42,917 bases of DNA from assembly GCF_003944755.1 (NCBI RefSeq), contig NZ_RWGU01000031.1, forward strand, positions 1-42,917, given 5' to 3'. The number at the start of each line of letters is the position of its first letter. Within the stretch, counting starts at the first letter, position 1. This DNA is from Rhodovulum robiginosum. Lineage in GTDB: Bacteria > Pseudomonadota > Alphaproteobacteria > Rhodobacterales > Rhodobacteraceae. The notes beneath the pieces were generated by a model. The model saw nothing but the letters and a program-made list of their open reading frames with translations. It made no database searches and was not told where the DNA came from. The translations under genes were made by a program, and so were the position numbers. Shown here piece by piece: positions 33,088-42,132 of this stretch.

Positions 33088-33990
33088 TTGGTGGAAAGTA
33101 GCCAGCCCAGGCCGATCCTGTTCCATCGCCAGTCGCATCTGCACGGCCAGGGCGACGGCAGCGCGCTGGCCGAAAACCCCTACGACCGCCGCCGCCTGTC
33201 CTATGCGGGGACGTTTACCAACCCGGTCAAGGCCAACATCATCCGCACGATGGAATGGACCACCGGAAAGGTGACGCTGCTGCGCCTGATCCGCCAGTTC
33301 GAACGGATGGGCGCGCCCCACGGCCAGGCCTTCTGGCGCCAGGCCCTCGACGTGATGGGCATCGCCCTGGTCACACCGCCCGAGCAGATCGCGCGGATCC
33401 CCGCCGAAGGGCCGCTGGTGGTCGTCGCCAACCATCCGCACGGGCTGGTCGACGGCATGGTCCTGGCAGAGCTGGTGGGCCGGGTGCGCACCGATTACAA
33501 GATCCTGGCCCGGTCGCTGCTGACCGGCGTGGCCGAGATCGACGAGTTCATGATCCCCGTGCCCTTTCTGCACGAGCAGGACGCGCTGCAGCAAAATCTC
33601 GAGATGCGCCGCCAGGCGATGCTGCACCTCGATGGGGGCGGGACGATCGTGTTGTTCCCCTCTGGCGTGGTAGCGGCCTCGGAGACGATGTTCGGCCCGG
33701 CCATCGAGGCTGCGTGGAACCCGTTCACCGCCAAGATGATCCAGCGCTCGGGCGCGCAGGTGGTGCCGGTCCGGTTTACCGGTCAGAACTCGCGCTGGTA
33801 CCAGATGGCCAACCGCGTCTCGGCCACCCTGCGCCAGGGGCTGTTGCTTTACGAGGTGGCGCATTCCCTGAACCGGCCCCAGGCGCCGATCGTCGGCCAC
33901 CCCATCGGTCGCGCCGAGATCGAACGCTGGGCGGACAACCCGCGCGGCTTCGTCGCGTGGCTCAAGGAGCGCACGCTGGCGCTGGCCTGA
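33088..33990 (+). CDS. Lysophospholipid acyltransferase family protein (PlsC-like)
   Basis: 300 aa. The acyltransferase motif VVVANHPHGLVDG (112-123) supplies the His/Asp catalytic pair, and GGTIVLFPSGVVAASE is the second motif (glycerol-phosphate contact region). The subgroup with NHPxGxxD is related to hemolysin-like and ornithine-lipid acyltransferases. It probably acylates a lyso-lipid at the inner membrane; no long TM segment is obvious. An excellent AAGGAGG lies at 33071-33077. It fits a TTG start at 33088 (10-nt spacing) or GTG 33091. It follows HPr by 27 bp and may be the last gene of the chvI operon. Confidence 0.82.
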   Translation: MVESSQPRPILFHRQSHLHGQGDGSALAENPYDRRRLSYAGTFTNPVKANIIRTMEWTTGKVTLLRLIRQFERMGAPHGQAFWRQALDVMGIALVTPPEQIARIPAEGPLVVVANHPHGLVDGMVLAELVGRVRTDYKILARSLLTGVAEIDEFMIPVPFLHEQDALQQNLEMRRQAMLHLDGGGTIVLFPSGVVAASETMFGPAIEAAWNPFTAKMIQRSGAQVVPVRFTGQNSRWYQMANRVSATLRQGLLLYEVAHSLNRPQAPIVGHPIGRAEIERWADNPRGFVAWLKERTLALA

Positions 33991-34046
33991 CCGGCTGTCA
34001 AATAGAGCGCCTGCGGCGCACGGCTTTTGGCCCTTCGGGCGGTATC

Positions 34047-34100
34047 GGGTATTTGTGCCAAGAAGAAGCGAGCATGGTCTTCTTCTTGGAAAAAATACCC
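34047..34100. repeat. Inverted pair of the 22-bp dispersed element forming a long hairpin
   Basis: The left copy (34047-34068, minus orientation) and right copy (34079-34100, plus orientation) are 20 of 22 complementary around a 10-nt loop. The predicted hairpin is about 54 nt with a 22-bp arm and two mismatches. It lies between the convergent acyltransferase and 3-hydroxybutyryl-CoA dehydrogenase genes. The 30-nt GC block before it includes a GCCC-TTCG-GGC mini-hairpin. It may act as a bidirectional terminator. Confidence 0.65.
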
Positions 34101-34137
34101 AGTTCAGACACGATGCCGCCCAGCGCGCGGCCGGGGG

Positions 34138-35013
34138 TCAGCGCGTGGGGACCGGCGTGTCGCCGCGGTAATCATAAAAGCCGCGGTCTGTCTTGCGTCC
34201 GAGCCAGCCGGCCTCGACGTATTTCGTCAGAAGCGGGCAGGGCCGGTACTTGGTGTCGGCCAGCCCTTCGTGCAGCACGTTCATGATGGCCAGGCAGGTA
34301 TCGAGGCCGATGAAATCGGCCAGTTCCAGCGGGCCCATCGGGTGGTTGGCGCCGAGCTTCATCGACTCGTCGATGGAGCGGACGTTTCCGACGCCTTCAT
34401 AAAGCGTGTAGACTGCCTCGTTGATCATCGGCATCAGGATGCGGTTGACGATGAAGGCCGGGAAATCCTCGGCCGAGGCGGCGGTCTTGCCGATGGTTTC
34501 GACGACCGCGAGCAGGGCCTTGTAGGTGGGCTCGTCGGTGGCGATGCCGCGGATGAGTTCCACCAGTTGCATCACCGGGACCGGGTTCATGAAGTGGAAG
34601 CCCATGAATTTTTCCGGGCGGTCGGTGCGGCTGGCGAGGCGGGTGATCGAGATCGACGAGGTGTTCGAGGTCAGGATCGTCTCGGGTTTCAGATGCGGCT
34701 GGAGGTCCTCGAAGATCGCGTTCTTGACGGTCTCGCGCTCGGTCGCGGCCTCGATGATCAGATCCGAGGCGCCGAGATCGGCCAGGCGCGTGGTGGTGGA
34801 GATGCGCGCGAGCGCCGCATCCTTCTGCTCGGCCGTGATCTTTTCGCGGCTAAGCTGTCGGTCGAGGTTCTTTTCGATGATGGTCAGCGCCTTGGAGAGG
34901 TTTTCCTCGGCGATGTCGTTGAGCGTCACATCGTAGCCCGCAAGCGCGAACACATGGGCGATACCGTTGCCCATCTGGCCCGCGCCGACGATGCCGACCG
35001 TTTTGATATCCAT
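34138..35013 (-). CDS. hbd: 3-hydroxybutyryl-CoA dehydrogenase
   Basis: 291 aa. The NAD-binding motif is GIVGAGQMGNGIA (8-20). Active-site H140 and N143 lie in GFHFMNPVPVMQLVE, and the SNTSS serine region is at 116-120. The C-terminal domain has FIVNRILMPMINEAVYTLYEGVG and DFIGLDTCLAIMNVLHEG. It interconverts acetoacetyl-CoA and 3-hydroxybutyryl-CoA, used in butyrate and PHB metabolism and, in ethylmalonyl-CoA organisms, at the C4 entry step. The last residue is 38 bp from the long hairpin. It is divergent from the DUF6473 gene. Confidence 0.94.
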   Translation of the reverse strand: MDIKTVGIVGAGQMGNGIAHVFALAGYDVTLNDIAEENLSKALTIIEKNLDRQLSREKITAEQKDAALARISTTTRLADLGASDLIIEAATERETVKNAIFEDLQPHLKPETILTSNTSSISITRLASRTDRPEKFMGFHFMNPVPVMQLVELIRGIATDEPTYKALLAVVETIGKTAASAEDFPAFIVNRILMPMINEAVYTLYEGVGNVRSIDESMKLGANHPMGPLELADFIGLDTCLAIMNVLHEGLADTKYRPCPLLTKYVEAGWLGRKTDRGFYDYRGDTPVPTR

Positions 35014-35054
35014 TGGTGAAATCCCTGCGGCCCGCGCCTGACGGGCCGACCATA

Positions 35055-35094
35055 CGCCCGGCTTTGCTGCAGGTGCAACCCCGAAGGCCGGGCG
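35055..35094. promoter_or_regulatory. Hairpin-forming inverted repeat in the hbd/DUF6473 divergent region
   Basis: CGCCCGGC (35055-35062) and GCCGGGCG (35087-35094) pair perfectly, with an inner TTGC/GCAA pair. It lies 40 bp upstream of hbd on the minus strand. It may be an attenuator-like leader hairpin or an operator; no U-tract follows. Confidence 0.3.
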
Positions 35095-35191
35095 TGGCCC
35101 AATCCGTTCAAATCCAACCCTTCACCCTCTGGCAACGCCTTGGGCGCGAGGCTGAGCGCGGGTGACTCGACATGCGAAAACGGGGTGGACC

Positions 35192-36022
35192 ATGACCTAT
35201 GATGTCCCGATTCTGGGAAAGCTCGACTATGCGCCGTGCCGGTACGGGCAGTCCAAACTGGAGTTCCGCGGGCCGGCGCGCGCGCCCGCTGAGCGCTTCG
35301 TCGCGGCGCTGGGCGGGACGGAGACATTTGGCAAGTTCGTCGCGCTGCCGTTTCCGGCCCTTTTGGAACAGGAGATCGGGGCGGATGTCGTCAATCTGGG
35401 CAGCGTCAATGCCGGGCTCGATTCCTTCATCGAGGATTCCGCCGTGCTGGCGTTGGCCGACGAGGCCGCGGTGCGGGTCTTGCAGGTGCTCGGGGCGCAG
35501 AACATGTCGAACCGGTTCTACTCGGTGCATCCGCGCCGCAATGACAGGTTCGTGCGTGCCTCGCCCTTGCTCGCGGCGATCTACCCCGAGGTGGATTTCA
35601 CCGAGTTTCATTTCACCGGGCATCTGCTGACGGTGCTCAGGCGCCATTGCCCCGACCGGTTCGGGATCGTTCTGGCCGAGCTCAAGACCGCGTGGACGGC
35701 ACGGATGCGCCGGCTGGGCGAACGGATGGCCGCGCCGACGGTTCTGTTATGGTTGGGCGAGCGCGCGCCGGAAGACGCGGGGCAGGGGCGCGAGTTGTGC
35801 GGCGCGCCGCTCTTGGTCGATGACGGGATGCTCGACAGCCTGCGGCCGCATTTCGCCGATATCGTCGTCGTCCGGCCCAGCGCGGCGGCGCGGGGCGAGG
35901 GCACCTGCGGGATGGTCTATCCGCGGATGTCGGAGGCGGCGGCCGAGGCGCTGCCGGGGCCCGCGATTCATGCCGAGACGGCGCTGGCGCTGGCGCCGGC
36001 GGTCCGCCGGCTGATGGGGTGA
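35192..36022 (+). CDS. DUF6473 family protein
   Basis: 276 aa. The start at ATG 35192 gives [30 protein letters not shown], matching the family opening MxYExxxxGxLDYxxCRYGxSKLxFRGP; a GTG at 35162 would add 10 unrelated residues. It continues with [40 protein letters not shown], which is SGNH-hydrolase-like in layout, then [25 protein letters not shown] know it only as a Rhodobacterales-centred family of unknown function. No signal peptide. Confidence 0.7.
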   Translation: MTYDVPILGKLDYAPCRYGQSKLEFRGPARAPAERFVAALGGTETFGKFVALPFPALLEQEIGADVVNLGSVNAGLDSFIEDSAVLALADEAAVRVLQVLGAQNMSNRFYSVHPRRNDRFVRASPLLAAIYPEVDFTEFHFTGHLLTVLRRHCPDRFGIVLAELKTAWTARMRRLGERMAAPTVLLWLGERAPEDAGQGRELCGAPLLVDDGMLDSLRPHFADIVVVRPSAAARGEGTCGMVYPRMSEAAAEALPGPAIHAETALALAPAVRRLMG

Positions 36023-36036
36023 GGCGGGGCGCGAAA

Positions 36037-36062
36037 CGGCCCGGTCGGTTCCGCCCGGGCCG
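36037..36062. terminator. Hairpin between convergent DUF6473 gene and etfA
   Basis: CGGCCCGG and CCGGGCCG form an 8-bp stem around a 10-nt loop. It lies 14 bp after the DUF6473 stop and 23 bp after the etfA stop. Only a short TTT follows on the minus strand. Confidence 0.45.
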
Positions 36063-36085
36063 CCCGCGCTGTCCGTGGATCGCGC

Positions 36086-37012
36086 TCAGAGCTTTTCGAT
36101 CAGCTCCGGCACGGCGTCGAAGAGATCGGCCACGAGGCCGTAATCGGCGACCTGGAAGATCGGCGCCTCTTCGTCCTTGTTGATGGCGACGATGACCTTG
36201 CTGTCCTTCATCCCCGCCAGGTGCTGGATCGCGCCGGAGATGCCGACGGCGATGTAAAGTTCGGGCGCGACCACCTTGCCGGTCTGGCCCACCTGCCAGT
36301 CGTTGGGGGCGTAGCCCGAATCAACCGCCGCGCGCGAGGCGCCGACGGCGGCGCCCAGCTTGTCGGCCAGTTTCTCGATCAGGGCGAAGTCGTCTTCGGA
36401 ACCGACGCCGCGACCGCCCGAGACGATCACCTCGGCCGAGGTCAGTTCCGGCCGATCGCTTTCGGCGGCGGTGTCGGCGACCCATTCCGAGAGGCCCGGG
36501 TTCTCGGCGGTGGCGATCGCCTCGACCGGGGCCGGGCCGCCTTCGCCGGCGGCGTCGAAGGTCGAGGTGCGCACGGTCAGCACCTTCTTGGCGTCCGAGG
36601 TCTTGACCGTCTGGATCGCGTTGCCGGCGTAGATCGGCCGCTCGAACGTGTCGGCCGATACGGCGCCGACGATGTCGGACAGGACCATCACGTCCAGCAG
36701 GGCGGCGACGCGGGGCATGATGTTCTTGGCGTCGGTCGTGGCCGGCGCCGCGATGTGTTCGTAATCGCCCGCGAGGCCGGCGATCAGCGCCGCGGTGGGC
36801 TCGGCCAGGCGATGGCCGTAGATCGGGTCTTCGGCGACCAGAACGCGTGCCACGCCGTCGATCTTGGCGGCGGCGTCGCCCGCCTCTTTCGCGGAACTGC
36901 CGACGCAGAGCGCGGTGATCTCGCCCAGATCCTTGAGGGCGGTCACGGCCTTGGCGGTCGAGTCGAGCTGCAATTCGCCGCCCGAGACTTCGGCAAGAAG
37001 AAGAACGGCCAT
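36086..37012 (-). CDS. etfA: Electron transfer flavoprotein alpha subunit
   Basis: 308 aa. The C-terminal FAD-binding domain is clear: [38 protein letters not shown] (about 195-233), then [57 protein letters not shown]. The N-terminal half is the HUP-like alpha/beta fold. With EtfB it carries electrons from acyl-CoA dehydrogenases (including Mcd encoded in this window) to ETF:quinone oxidoreductase. It begins one base after the etfB stop, so the two are co-translated. Confidence 0.97.
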   Translation of the reverse strand: MAVLLLAEVSGGELQLDSTAKAVTALKDLGEITALCVGSSAKEAGDAAAKIDGVARVLVAEDPIYGHRLAEPTAALIAGLAGDYEHIAAPATTDAKNIMPRVAALLDVMVLSDIVGAVSADTFERPIYAGNAIQTVKTSDAKKVLTVRTSTFDAAGEGGPAPVEAIATAENPGLSEWVADTAAESDRPELTSAEVIVSGGRGVGSEDDFALIEKLADKLGAAVGASRAAVDSGYAPNDWQVGQTGKVVAPELYIAVGISGAIQHLAGMKDSKVIVAINKDEEAPIFQVADYGLVADLFDAVPELIEKL

Positions 37013-37013
37013 G

Positions 37014-37775
37014 TTACAGCACCCCCGCTTCGTCTTTGAGTTTCGCGATCAACTCGTCGACCGAGCCGACCTTGACGCCCGCCTGACGCTCGCGCGGCTC
37101 GGCGGTCTTCAGCACCTCGAGCCGCGGTGTGACGTCGACGCCGTAATCGGCCGGCGTCTTTTCGTCCATCGGCTTTTTCTTCGCCTTCATGATGTTCGGG
37201 AGCGAGGCATAGCGCGGCTCGTTGAGGCGCAGATCGACAGTGATGATGGCGGGCATCTTCACCTTGATGGTCTGAAGCCCGCCATCGACCTCGCGCGTGA
37301 CCTGGGCGCTGTCGCCATCGATCTCGAGCCCCGAGGCGAAGGTGGCCTGCGACCAGCCCAGCAGCGCCGACAGCATCTGGCCGGTCGCGTTCATGTCGTT
37401 GTCGATCGCCTGCTTGCCGGCCAGCACGAGGCCGGGCTGCTCTTCTTCGATGACGGCCTTTAGGATCTTTGCCACCGCCAGCGGTTCGATGTCGTCATGC
37501 ACGTCCTCGGCGGCGACGACCAGGATCGCGCGGTCCGCCCCCATCGCCAGCGCCGTGCGCAGGGTTTCCTGCGCCTGCTTGACGCCGATCGACACGGCGA
37601 CGATTTCCTCGGCCTTGCCGGCCTCCTTGAGCCGGATCGCCTCTTCCACGGCGATCTCGTCGAAAGGGTTCATCGACATCTTGACGTTGGCGAGATCGAC
37701 GCCCGTGCCGTCCGCCTTGACGCGGACCTTCACGTTGTAGTCGATCACGCGCTTTACAGGCACAAGTACCTTCAT
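37014..37775 (-). CDS. etfB: Electron transfer flavoprotein beta subunit
   Basis: 253 aa from ATG 37775, with AAGGAGA 10 nt upstream. It starts [19 protein letters not shown], and the AMP-binding/partner motif [17 protein letters not shown] is present as [14 protein letters not shown]. The recognition-loop region [13 protein letters not shown] is clear. It forms the heterodimer with EtfA. The open frame extends 20 residues upstream, but that segment is Pro/Arg-rich noncoding-like sequence. 228 bp of regulatory DNA separates it from the adenosyltransferase gene. Confidence 0.97.
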   Translation of the reverse strand: MKVLVPVKRVIDYNVKVRVKADGTGVDLANVKMSMNPFDEIAVEEAIRLKEAGKAEEIVAVSIGVKQAQETLRTALAMGADRAILVVAAEDVHDDIEPLAVAKILKAVIEEEQPGLVLAGKQAIDNDMNATGQMLSALLGWSQATFASGLEIDGDSAQVTREVDGGLQTIKVKMPAIITVDLRLNEPRYASLPNIMKAKKKPMDEKTPADYGVDVTPRLEVLKTAEPRERQAGVKVGSVDELIAKLKDEAGVL

Positions 37776-37853
37776 CGGCGTGTGTCTCCTTGGTCTCGGC
37801 CCCGGTCGGGCGGGGCGGGTCGGTCGTTCCGGCACGTGTTAGCGAGTCTCGAA

Positions 37854-37883
37854 ACCGGACAACAGACAAAAATCGACCGGACA
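37854..37883. promoter_or_regulatory. Direct repeat in the etfB upstream region
   Basis: ACCGGACA occurs at 37854-37861 and again at 37876-37883, 22 bp apart start to start, about two helical turns. It lies 79-108 bp upstream of etfB within a 228-bp gap (37776-38003) that otherwise shows no gene. The sequence between the repeats is AT-rich. It could be a tandem activator site; no confident -35/-10 was found. Confidence 0.35.
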
Positions 37884-38003
37884 CTATGTTTCGACACCGC
37901 CACTCGATACTTTTTGATTGTTGCGCGGCGGTTCGGGGCATGGAGCCTGGCCGCGGGCGCGTCCCTGCGCCTCATGCGATGCGCTCGCCGACTGACCTCA
38001 AGC

Positions 38004-38576
38004 TCAGCGGTTCGCGCCCGGAACCCACAAGACGTCGGCCTTGCCGCCATCGTTGGCGATGCGGGCGGCGACGAAAAACCAGTCGGACAGGCGGTTGAGG
38101 TATTTCACCACCGCGGGGTTGACCGATTCCATGGTGGCCAGTTCCACCGTCTCGCGCTCGGCCCGGCGCGCGACCGTGCGGCACACGTGCAGATGCGCGG
38201 CCAGCGCCGAGCCGCCGGGCAGGATAAAGCTGCGCAGCGGTTCGAGCGCCTCGTTCATTGCGTCGATCTCGCGTTCCAGCCTGAGCACCTGCGCATCGAT
38301 CACGCGCAGCGGCGGATATTCGGCCGCTTCGTCCTTGTGCAGATCCGGCCGGCACAGATCGGCGCCGAGGTCAAAAAGATCGTTCTGGATCGCCGACAGG
38401 CGCGCGTCGGTCTCGCCATCGGCGTGCTGCCGGGCGACGCCCACGGTCGCGTTCAACTCGTCAACCGTGCCGTAAGAGGTGACGCGCATGCCGTGCTTGG
38501 CCACGCGGCTGCCGTCGCCCAGCGCGGTTTCGCCGTGGTCGCCGGTCTTGGTGTAGATCTTGTTTAGGACGACCAT
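38004..38576 (-). CDS. pduO: Cob(I)alamin adenosyltransferase, PduO type
   Basis: 190 aa. The N-terminal KIYTKTGDHGETALGDGSRVAKHG (6-29) is the ATP-binding signature of PduO-type enzymes; SYGTVDELNATVGVA and the late RLSDWFFVAARIAN (162-175) complete the helical bundle. It transfers the adenosyl group of ATP to cob(I)alamin, making the cofactor of methylmalonyl-CoA and ethylmalonyl-CoA mutases. That links it to the Mcd pathway. It follows the twin-TM gene by 2 bp. Confidence 0.93.
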   Translation of the reverse strand: MVVLNKIYTKTGDHGETALGDGSRVAKHGMRVTSYGTVDELNATVGVARQHADGETDARLSAIQNDLFDLGADLCRPDLHKDEAAEYPPLRVIDAQVLRLEREIDAMNEALEPLRSFILPGGSALAAHLHVCRTVARRAERETVELATMESVNPAVVKYLNRLSDWFFVAARIANDGGKADVLWVPGANR

Positions 38577-38578
38577 TC

Positions 38579-38785
38579 TCAGCCTCCCATCCGTCGCAGC
38601 GCCACGAAGAGCAGAATCAGCGCCACAGCCAGCGCCTGGGCCGCGATGCGGTATCGCATGATGCGGTTGGCGTGCTTCTTGTTGAAATCGCCGCCCTTGG
38701 CGAAGCTCAGGATGCCGATCATCAGGATGGCGAGCACCGCGAGGGCGGCCAGCGCGACAACGATGAAAAGCGGATCGTTCAGCAT
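38579..38785 (-). CDS. Twin transmembrane helix small protein (HIG1-like)
   Basis: 68 aa. Two hydrophobic helices (6-27 and 46-63) flank a basic turn FAKGGDFNKKHANRIMRYRIAAQ, the pattern of HIG1-domain or twin-TM small proteins common in alphaproteobacteria and linked to respiratory complex stability in relatives. GGGAAAGGAAAGG precedes the ATG, a good ribosome site. It is translated just ahead of the adenosyltransferase. No separate promoter was found in the 60 bp before it. Confidence 0.78.
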   Translation of the reverse strand: MLNDPLFIVVALAALAVLAILMIGILSFAKGGDFNKKHANRIMRYRIAAQALAVALILLFVALRRMGG

Positions 38786-38845
38786 GGCCTTTCCTTTCCC
38801 GTTCCCGCCGACATAGCGGGAATGGCGCGCTTTGCGAACCTGAAA

Positions 38846-39676
38846 TCAGCCCTTTGCGATCACCCAGTCGAGAGCCGAGGTCGGCAAGAGCCGCCTCAGC
38901 GCGCCCATGACGTAGGTGGGCGTGGTGACGTAATAGCGGGCGCGGGGGCGGGGAGAGTCCAGCGCGTGGGCCAGTTTTTTCGTCACCGCCGATGGCGGCA
39001 GCTCGAACGCGTCGGGGCCGCGGCTTTCGTAGAGCCGCTTGAGCAGGCTGTCGCGGTATTGCTGGGCGCGGGGCGAGGCCTGCCAGTCGATCCATTTCTC
39101 GAAATGCGGGATGGAATTGACCCTGATCTTCGAGGTGACGGGGCCGGGCTCGATCAGGATCACCTTGATCGGCGTGTCGCGCATTTCCAGGCGCAGCGTG
39201 TCGGTCAGCCCCTCCAGCGCATATTTCGTGGAGACATAGGCCGCGCGCCATTTCATCGGCACCAGCCCCAGCACCGACGAGCAGTTGACGATGCGCCCGT
39301 GCCCCTGGGCGCGCATGACGGGGATTACCCTGTTGGTCAGATCGTGGACGCCGAAGAAGTTGGTCTCGAAGATCTCGCGCAGCGCGCCGCGGGGCAGATC
39401 CTCGACCGCGCCGGGGCAGCCGAAGGCGCCGTTGTTGTAAAGCGCGTCCAGCGTCCCGCCGGTGCGCGACAGCGCCTCGTCGACCGCGGCGCCGATGCTG
39501 GCCTCGTCGGCGTAGTCGAGCGCAAAGCTTTCCAGCCCCGCCGCGCGCAGCCTTTCGCAATCGGCCTCTTGCCGGCAGGTGGCGAAGACGCGCCAGCCGC
39601 GGGCGGCCAGACCATGGGCCGCGTCGTGGCCGATGCCCGAGGAGCACCCGGTGATCAGGATGGATTTCTGCGCCAT
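38846..39676 (-). CDS. Short-chain dehydrogenase/reductase
   Basis: 276 aa from ATG 39676; the longer frame to 39772 runs into the parC 5' region. The NAD(P)-binding motif is TGCSSGIG (9-16), and the catalytic YVSTK follows NCSSVLGLVPMKWRAA, giving Ser-Tyr-Lys. NNGAFG replaces the usual NNAG, a common variant. The substrate is unknown. The C-terminal 40 residues (RPRARYYVTTPTYVMGALRRLLPTSALDWVIAKG) resemble classical SDRs with a membrane-associated tail. It is divergent from parC with a 59-bp gap. Confidence 0.85.
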   Translation of the reverse strand: MAQKSILITGCSSGIGHDAAHGLAARGWRVFATCRQEADCERLRAAGLESFALDYADEASIGAAVDEALSRTGGTLDALYNNGAFGCPGAVEDLPRGALREIFETNFFGVHDLTNRVIPVMRAQGHGRIVNCSSVLGLVPMKWRAAYVSTKYALEGLTDTLRLEMRDTPIKVILIEPGPVTSKIRVNSIPHFEKWIDWQASPRAQQYRDSLLKRLYESRGPDAFELPPSAVTKKLAHALDSPRPRARYYVTTPTYVMGALRRLLPTSALDWVIAKG

Positions 39677-39721
39677 GACTGCCTGCCGCCCAATCGACTC
39701 TGGACCGTGATTTGTCGGCGC

Positions 39722-39727
39722 TATACA
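39722..39727 (+). promoter_or_regulatory. Candidate -10 element of parC
   Basis: TATACA stands out in GC-rich DNA and ends 8 bp before the parC ATG. No Shine-Dalgarno precedes that ATG, so transcription may begin at or next to the start codon. No convincing -35 was found at 16-18 nt. Confidence 0.3.
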
Positions 39728-39735
39728 CAATATCC

Positions 39736-42045
39736 ATGACCGATGCCACCGACGACCCCAAGATGCACCCACTTTTGGCCGAGCCCCTGCGCCGCGCCAT
39801 CGGCGAGCGGTATCTGACCTACGCGCTGTCGACGATCATGGATCGGGCGCTGCCGGATGCGCGCGACGGGCTGAAACCCGTGCATCGGCGCATCCTCTAT
39901 GCCATGCGCGAGCTGCGGCTTGCATCGGCGGGGGGCTTTCGCAAATCGGCCAAGATCTCGGGCGACGTGATGGGCAATTACCACCCCCATGGCGACGCCG
40001 CGATCTACGATGCGATGGCGCGGCTCGCGCAGGATTTCAACGTGCGCTACCCGCTGGTCGACGGGCAGGGCAATTTCGGCAATATCGACGGCGACAACCC
40101 CGCCGCCAGCCGCTACACCGAGGCCCGCCTGACCGCCGCCGCCGAGGCGCTGATGGAGGGGCTGGCCGAGAACGCCGTCGATTTCCGCCCCAATTACGAC
40201 GGCACGCTGGAAGAGCCGGTGGTGCTGCCGGCCGCGTTTCCGAACCTTCTGGCCAACGGGTCGAGCGGCATCGCGGTGGGCATGGCCACCAACATCCCGC
40301 CCCACAACATAGACGAGCTGGTGGGCGCCTGCCTGCACCTGATCAAGACGCCCGACGCGCGCGACGACACGCTTTTGAACTACATCCCCGGCCCGGACTT
40401 TCCCACCGGCGGCGTGGTCGTAGAGCCGGCCGAGAACATCGCCCAGGCCTATCGCACCGGTCGTGGGTCGTTGCGCCTGCGCGCCGCGTGGCAGGTCGAG
40501 GACCTGGGCCGCGGCCAGTGGCAGATCGTCGTCACCGAGATCCCCTACCAGGTGCAAAAATCCAAACTGATCGAGAAGATCGCAGACCTGATCCAGGGCA
40601 AGAAGCTGCCGATCCTGGCCGATGTGCGCGACGAAAGCGCCGAGGATATCCGCCTGGTCCTCGAGCCGCGTTCGAAAAACGTGGATGCGGACGTTTTGAT
40701 GAACACGCTGTTCCGCCAGTCCGATCTGGAGGTCCGGTTCAGCCTCAACATGAACGTGCTGATCGACGGGCGCACGCCCAAGGTCTGTTCGCTGAAAGAG
40801 GTGCTGCGCGCGTTTCTCGACCACCGGCGCGCTGTGCTGGTGCGGCGCAGCCAGCACCGGATGGCCAAGATCGACCACCGGCTGGAGGTGCTGGAAGGGC
40901 TCCTGGTCGCATTTCTCAACCTCGACCGGGTGATCGACATCATCCGCTATGACGACGACCCCAAGGCCGCGCTGATGGCCGAGGATTGGGGCAAGGACCA
41001 TGTGCGCGCGGCATCGGAAAGGGATTACGTCTCGCCCCTGCCCGCGTCGGGCGAAGGCGAGCTGACCGACGTGCAGGCCGAGGCGATTCTCAACATGCGG
41101 CTGCGCTCGTTGCGGCGCCTCGAAGAGATGGAGCTGAGCGCCGAGCGCGACAAGCTGATGGAAGAGCGCGCGACGCTGGAGGATTTGCTGGAGAACGAGA
41201 CCGTTCAGTGGGACAGGATCGGGGACGAGTTGCGCGAGGTGCGCGCAAAGTTCGGCAAGAAGGCCCCCGGCGGCGCGCGCCGTACCCGGTTCGCCGAGGC
41301 CGCGGAGGCCGAGGAGGTGCCGCTCGAGGCCATGATCGAGCGCGAACCGGTCACCGTGGTCTGTTCGAAAATGGGCTGGGTCCGGGCGATGAAGGGCCAT
41401 GTCGCCCCGGATACGGCGCTGAAGTTCAAGGATGGCGACGAGGGCCGGTTCCTGATCCATGCCGAGACCACGGACAAGCTGGTGCTGTTCGGCGCGAACG
41501 GGCGGTTTTACACCCTGCCCGTCGCCCAGTTGCCCGGCGGGCGCGGGATGGGAGAGCCGGTGCGCCTGATGGTCGATCTGCCCAATGACCGAGAGATCGT
41601 GGCGCTCTTCATCCACCGGCCCGGGATGCGGCTGTTGCTGGCATCCTCGGCCGGGGATGGCTTTGTCGTGGCCGCCGACGAGGTGCTGGCCCAGACGCGG
41701 GCGGGCAAGCAGGTGTTGAACGTGAAGGGCGATGTGGTGGCGCGGGTGTGCCGGCCGGTGGCGGGCGATCACGTGGCCTGCGTGGGCGAAAACCGCAAGG
41801 TGCTGGTCTTTGCGCTGGAGGAATTGCCCGAGATGACCCGCGGCAAGGGCGTACGCCTGCAGAAATACAAGGATGGCGGGCTGTCGGACGCCACCACCTT
41901 CACCCTGGCCGAGGGGTTGATCTGGCGCGACCCGGCGGGGCGCACGCGCACCGAGACCGACCTTGCCGAATGGCTGGGCAAACGCGCGGGCGCGGGCCGC
42001 ATGGCGCCGCGCGGCTTTCCGCGGGACAACCGGTTTACCGGGTAG
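39736..42045 (+). CDS. parC: DNA topoisomerase IV subunit A
   Basis: 769 aa. It decatenates chromosomes with ParE. The N-terminal DNA-cleavage domain has [14 protein letters not shown] (44-57), the winged-helix [21 protein letters not shown] (81-101) and the active-site Tyr127 in [25 protein letters not shown] in the C-terminal beta-pinwheel is ParC-like; no GyrA-box QRRGGKG was seen, which separates it from GyrA. At the quinolone-determining positions (E. coli Ser80 and Glu84) it has Ala88 and Asp92. It is divergent from the SDR gene. Confidence 0.93.
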   Translation: MTDATDDPKMHPLLAEPLRRAIGERYLTYALSTIMDRALPDARDGLKPVHRRILYAMRELRLASAGGFRKSAKISGDVMGNYHPHGDAAIYDAMARLAQDFNVRYPLVDGQGNFGNIDGDNPAASRYTEARLTAAAEALMEGLAENAVDFRPNYDGTLEEPVVLPAAFPNLLANGSSGIAVGMATNIPPHNIDELVGACLHLIKTPDARDDTLLNYIPGPDFPTGGVVVEPAENIAQAYRTGRGSLRLRAAWQVEDLGRGQWQIVVTEIPYQVQKSKLIEKIADLIQGKKLPILADVRDESAEDIRLVLEPRSKNVDADVLMNTLFRQSDLEVRFSLNMNVLIDGRTPKVCSLKEVLRAFLDHRRAVLVRRSQHRMAKIDHRLEVLEGLLVAFLNLDRVIDIIRYDDDPKAALMAEDWGKDHVRAASERDYVSPLPASGEGELTDVQAEAILNMRLRSLRRLEEMELSAERDKLMEERATLEDLLENETVQWDRIGDELREVRAKFGKKAPGGARRTRFAEAAEAEEVPLEAMIEREPVTVVCSKMGWVRAMKGHVAPDTALKFKDGDEGRFLIHAETTDKLVLFGANGRFYTLPVAQLPGGRGMGEPVRLMVDLPNDREIVALFIHRPGMRLLLASSAGDGFVVAADEVLAQTRAGKQVLNVKGDVVARVCRPVAGDHVACVGENRKVLVFALEELPEMTRGKGVRLQKYKDGGLSDATTFTLAEGLIWRDPAGRTRTETDLAEWLGKRAGAGRMAPRGFPRDNRFTG

Positions 42046-42132
42046 CACAGGGGGCAGGACATGCGCGCGCGGACTTCTTGGAAGACCCTTGCCAGGAATT
42101 TTCGAACCTTCCCGAGGCACGGCGACCGTCCG

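Noticed and set aside
36990-37010. AAGAAGAAG tract resembling the dispersed element
   Set aside because: It lies inside the etfA coding start (Leu-Leu-Leu-Ala codons) and lacks the AAATACCC half.
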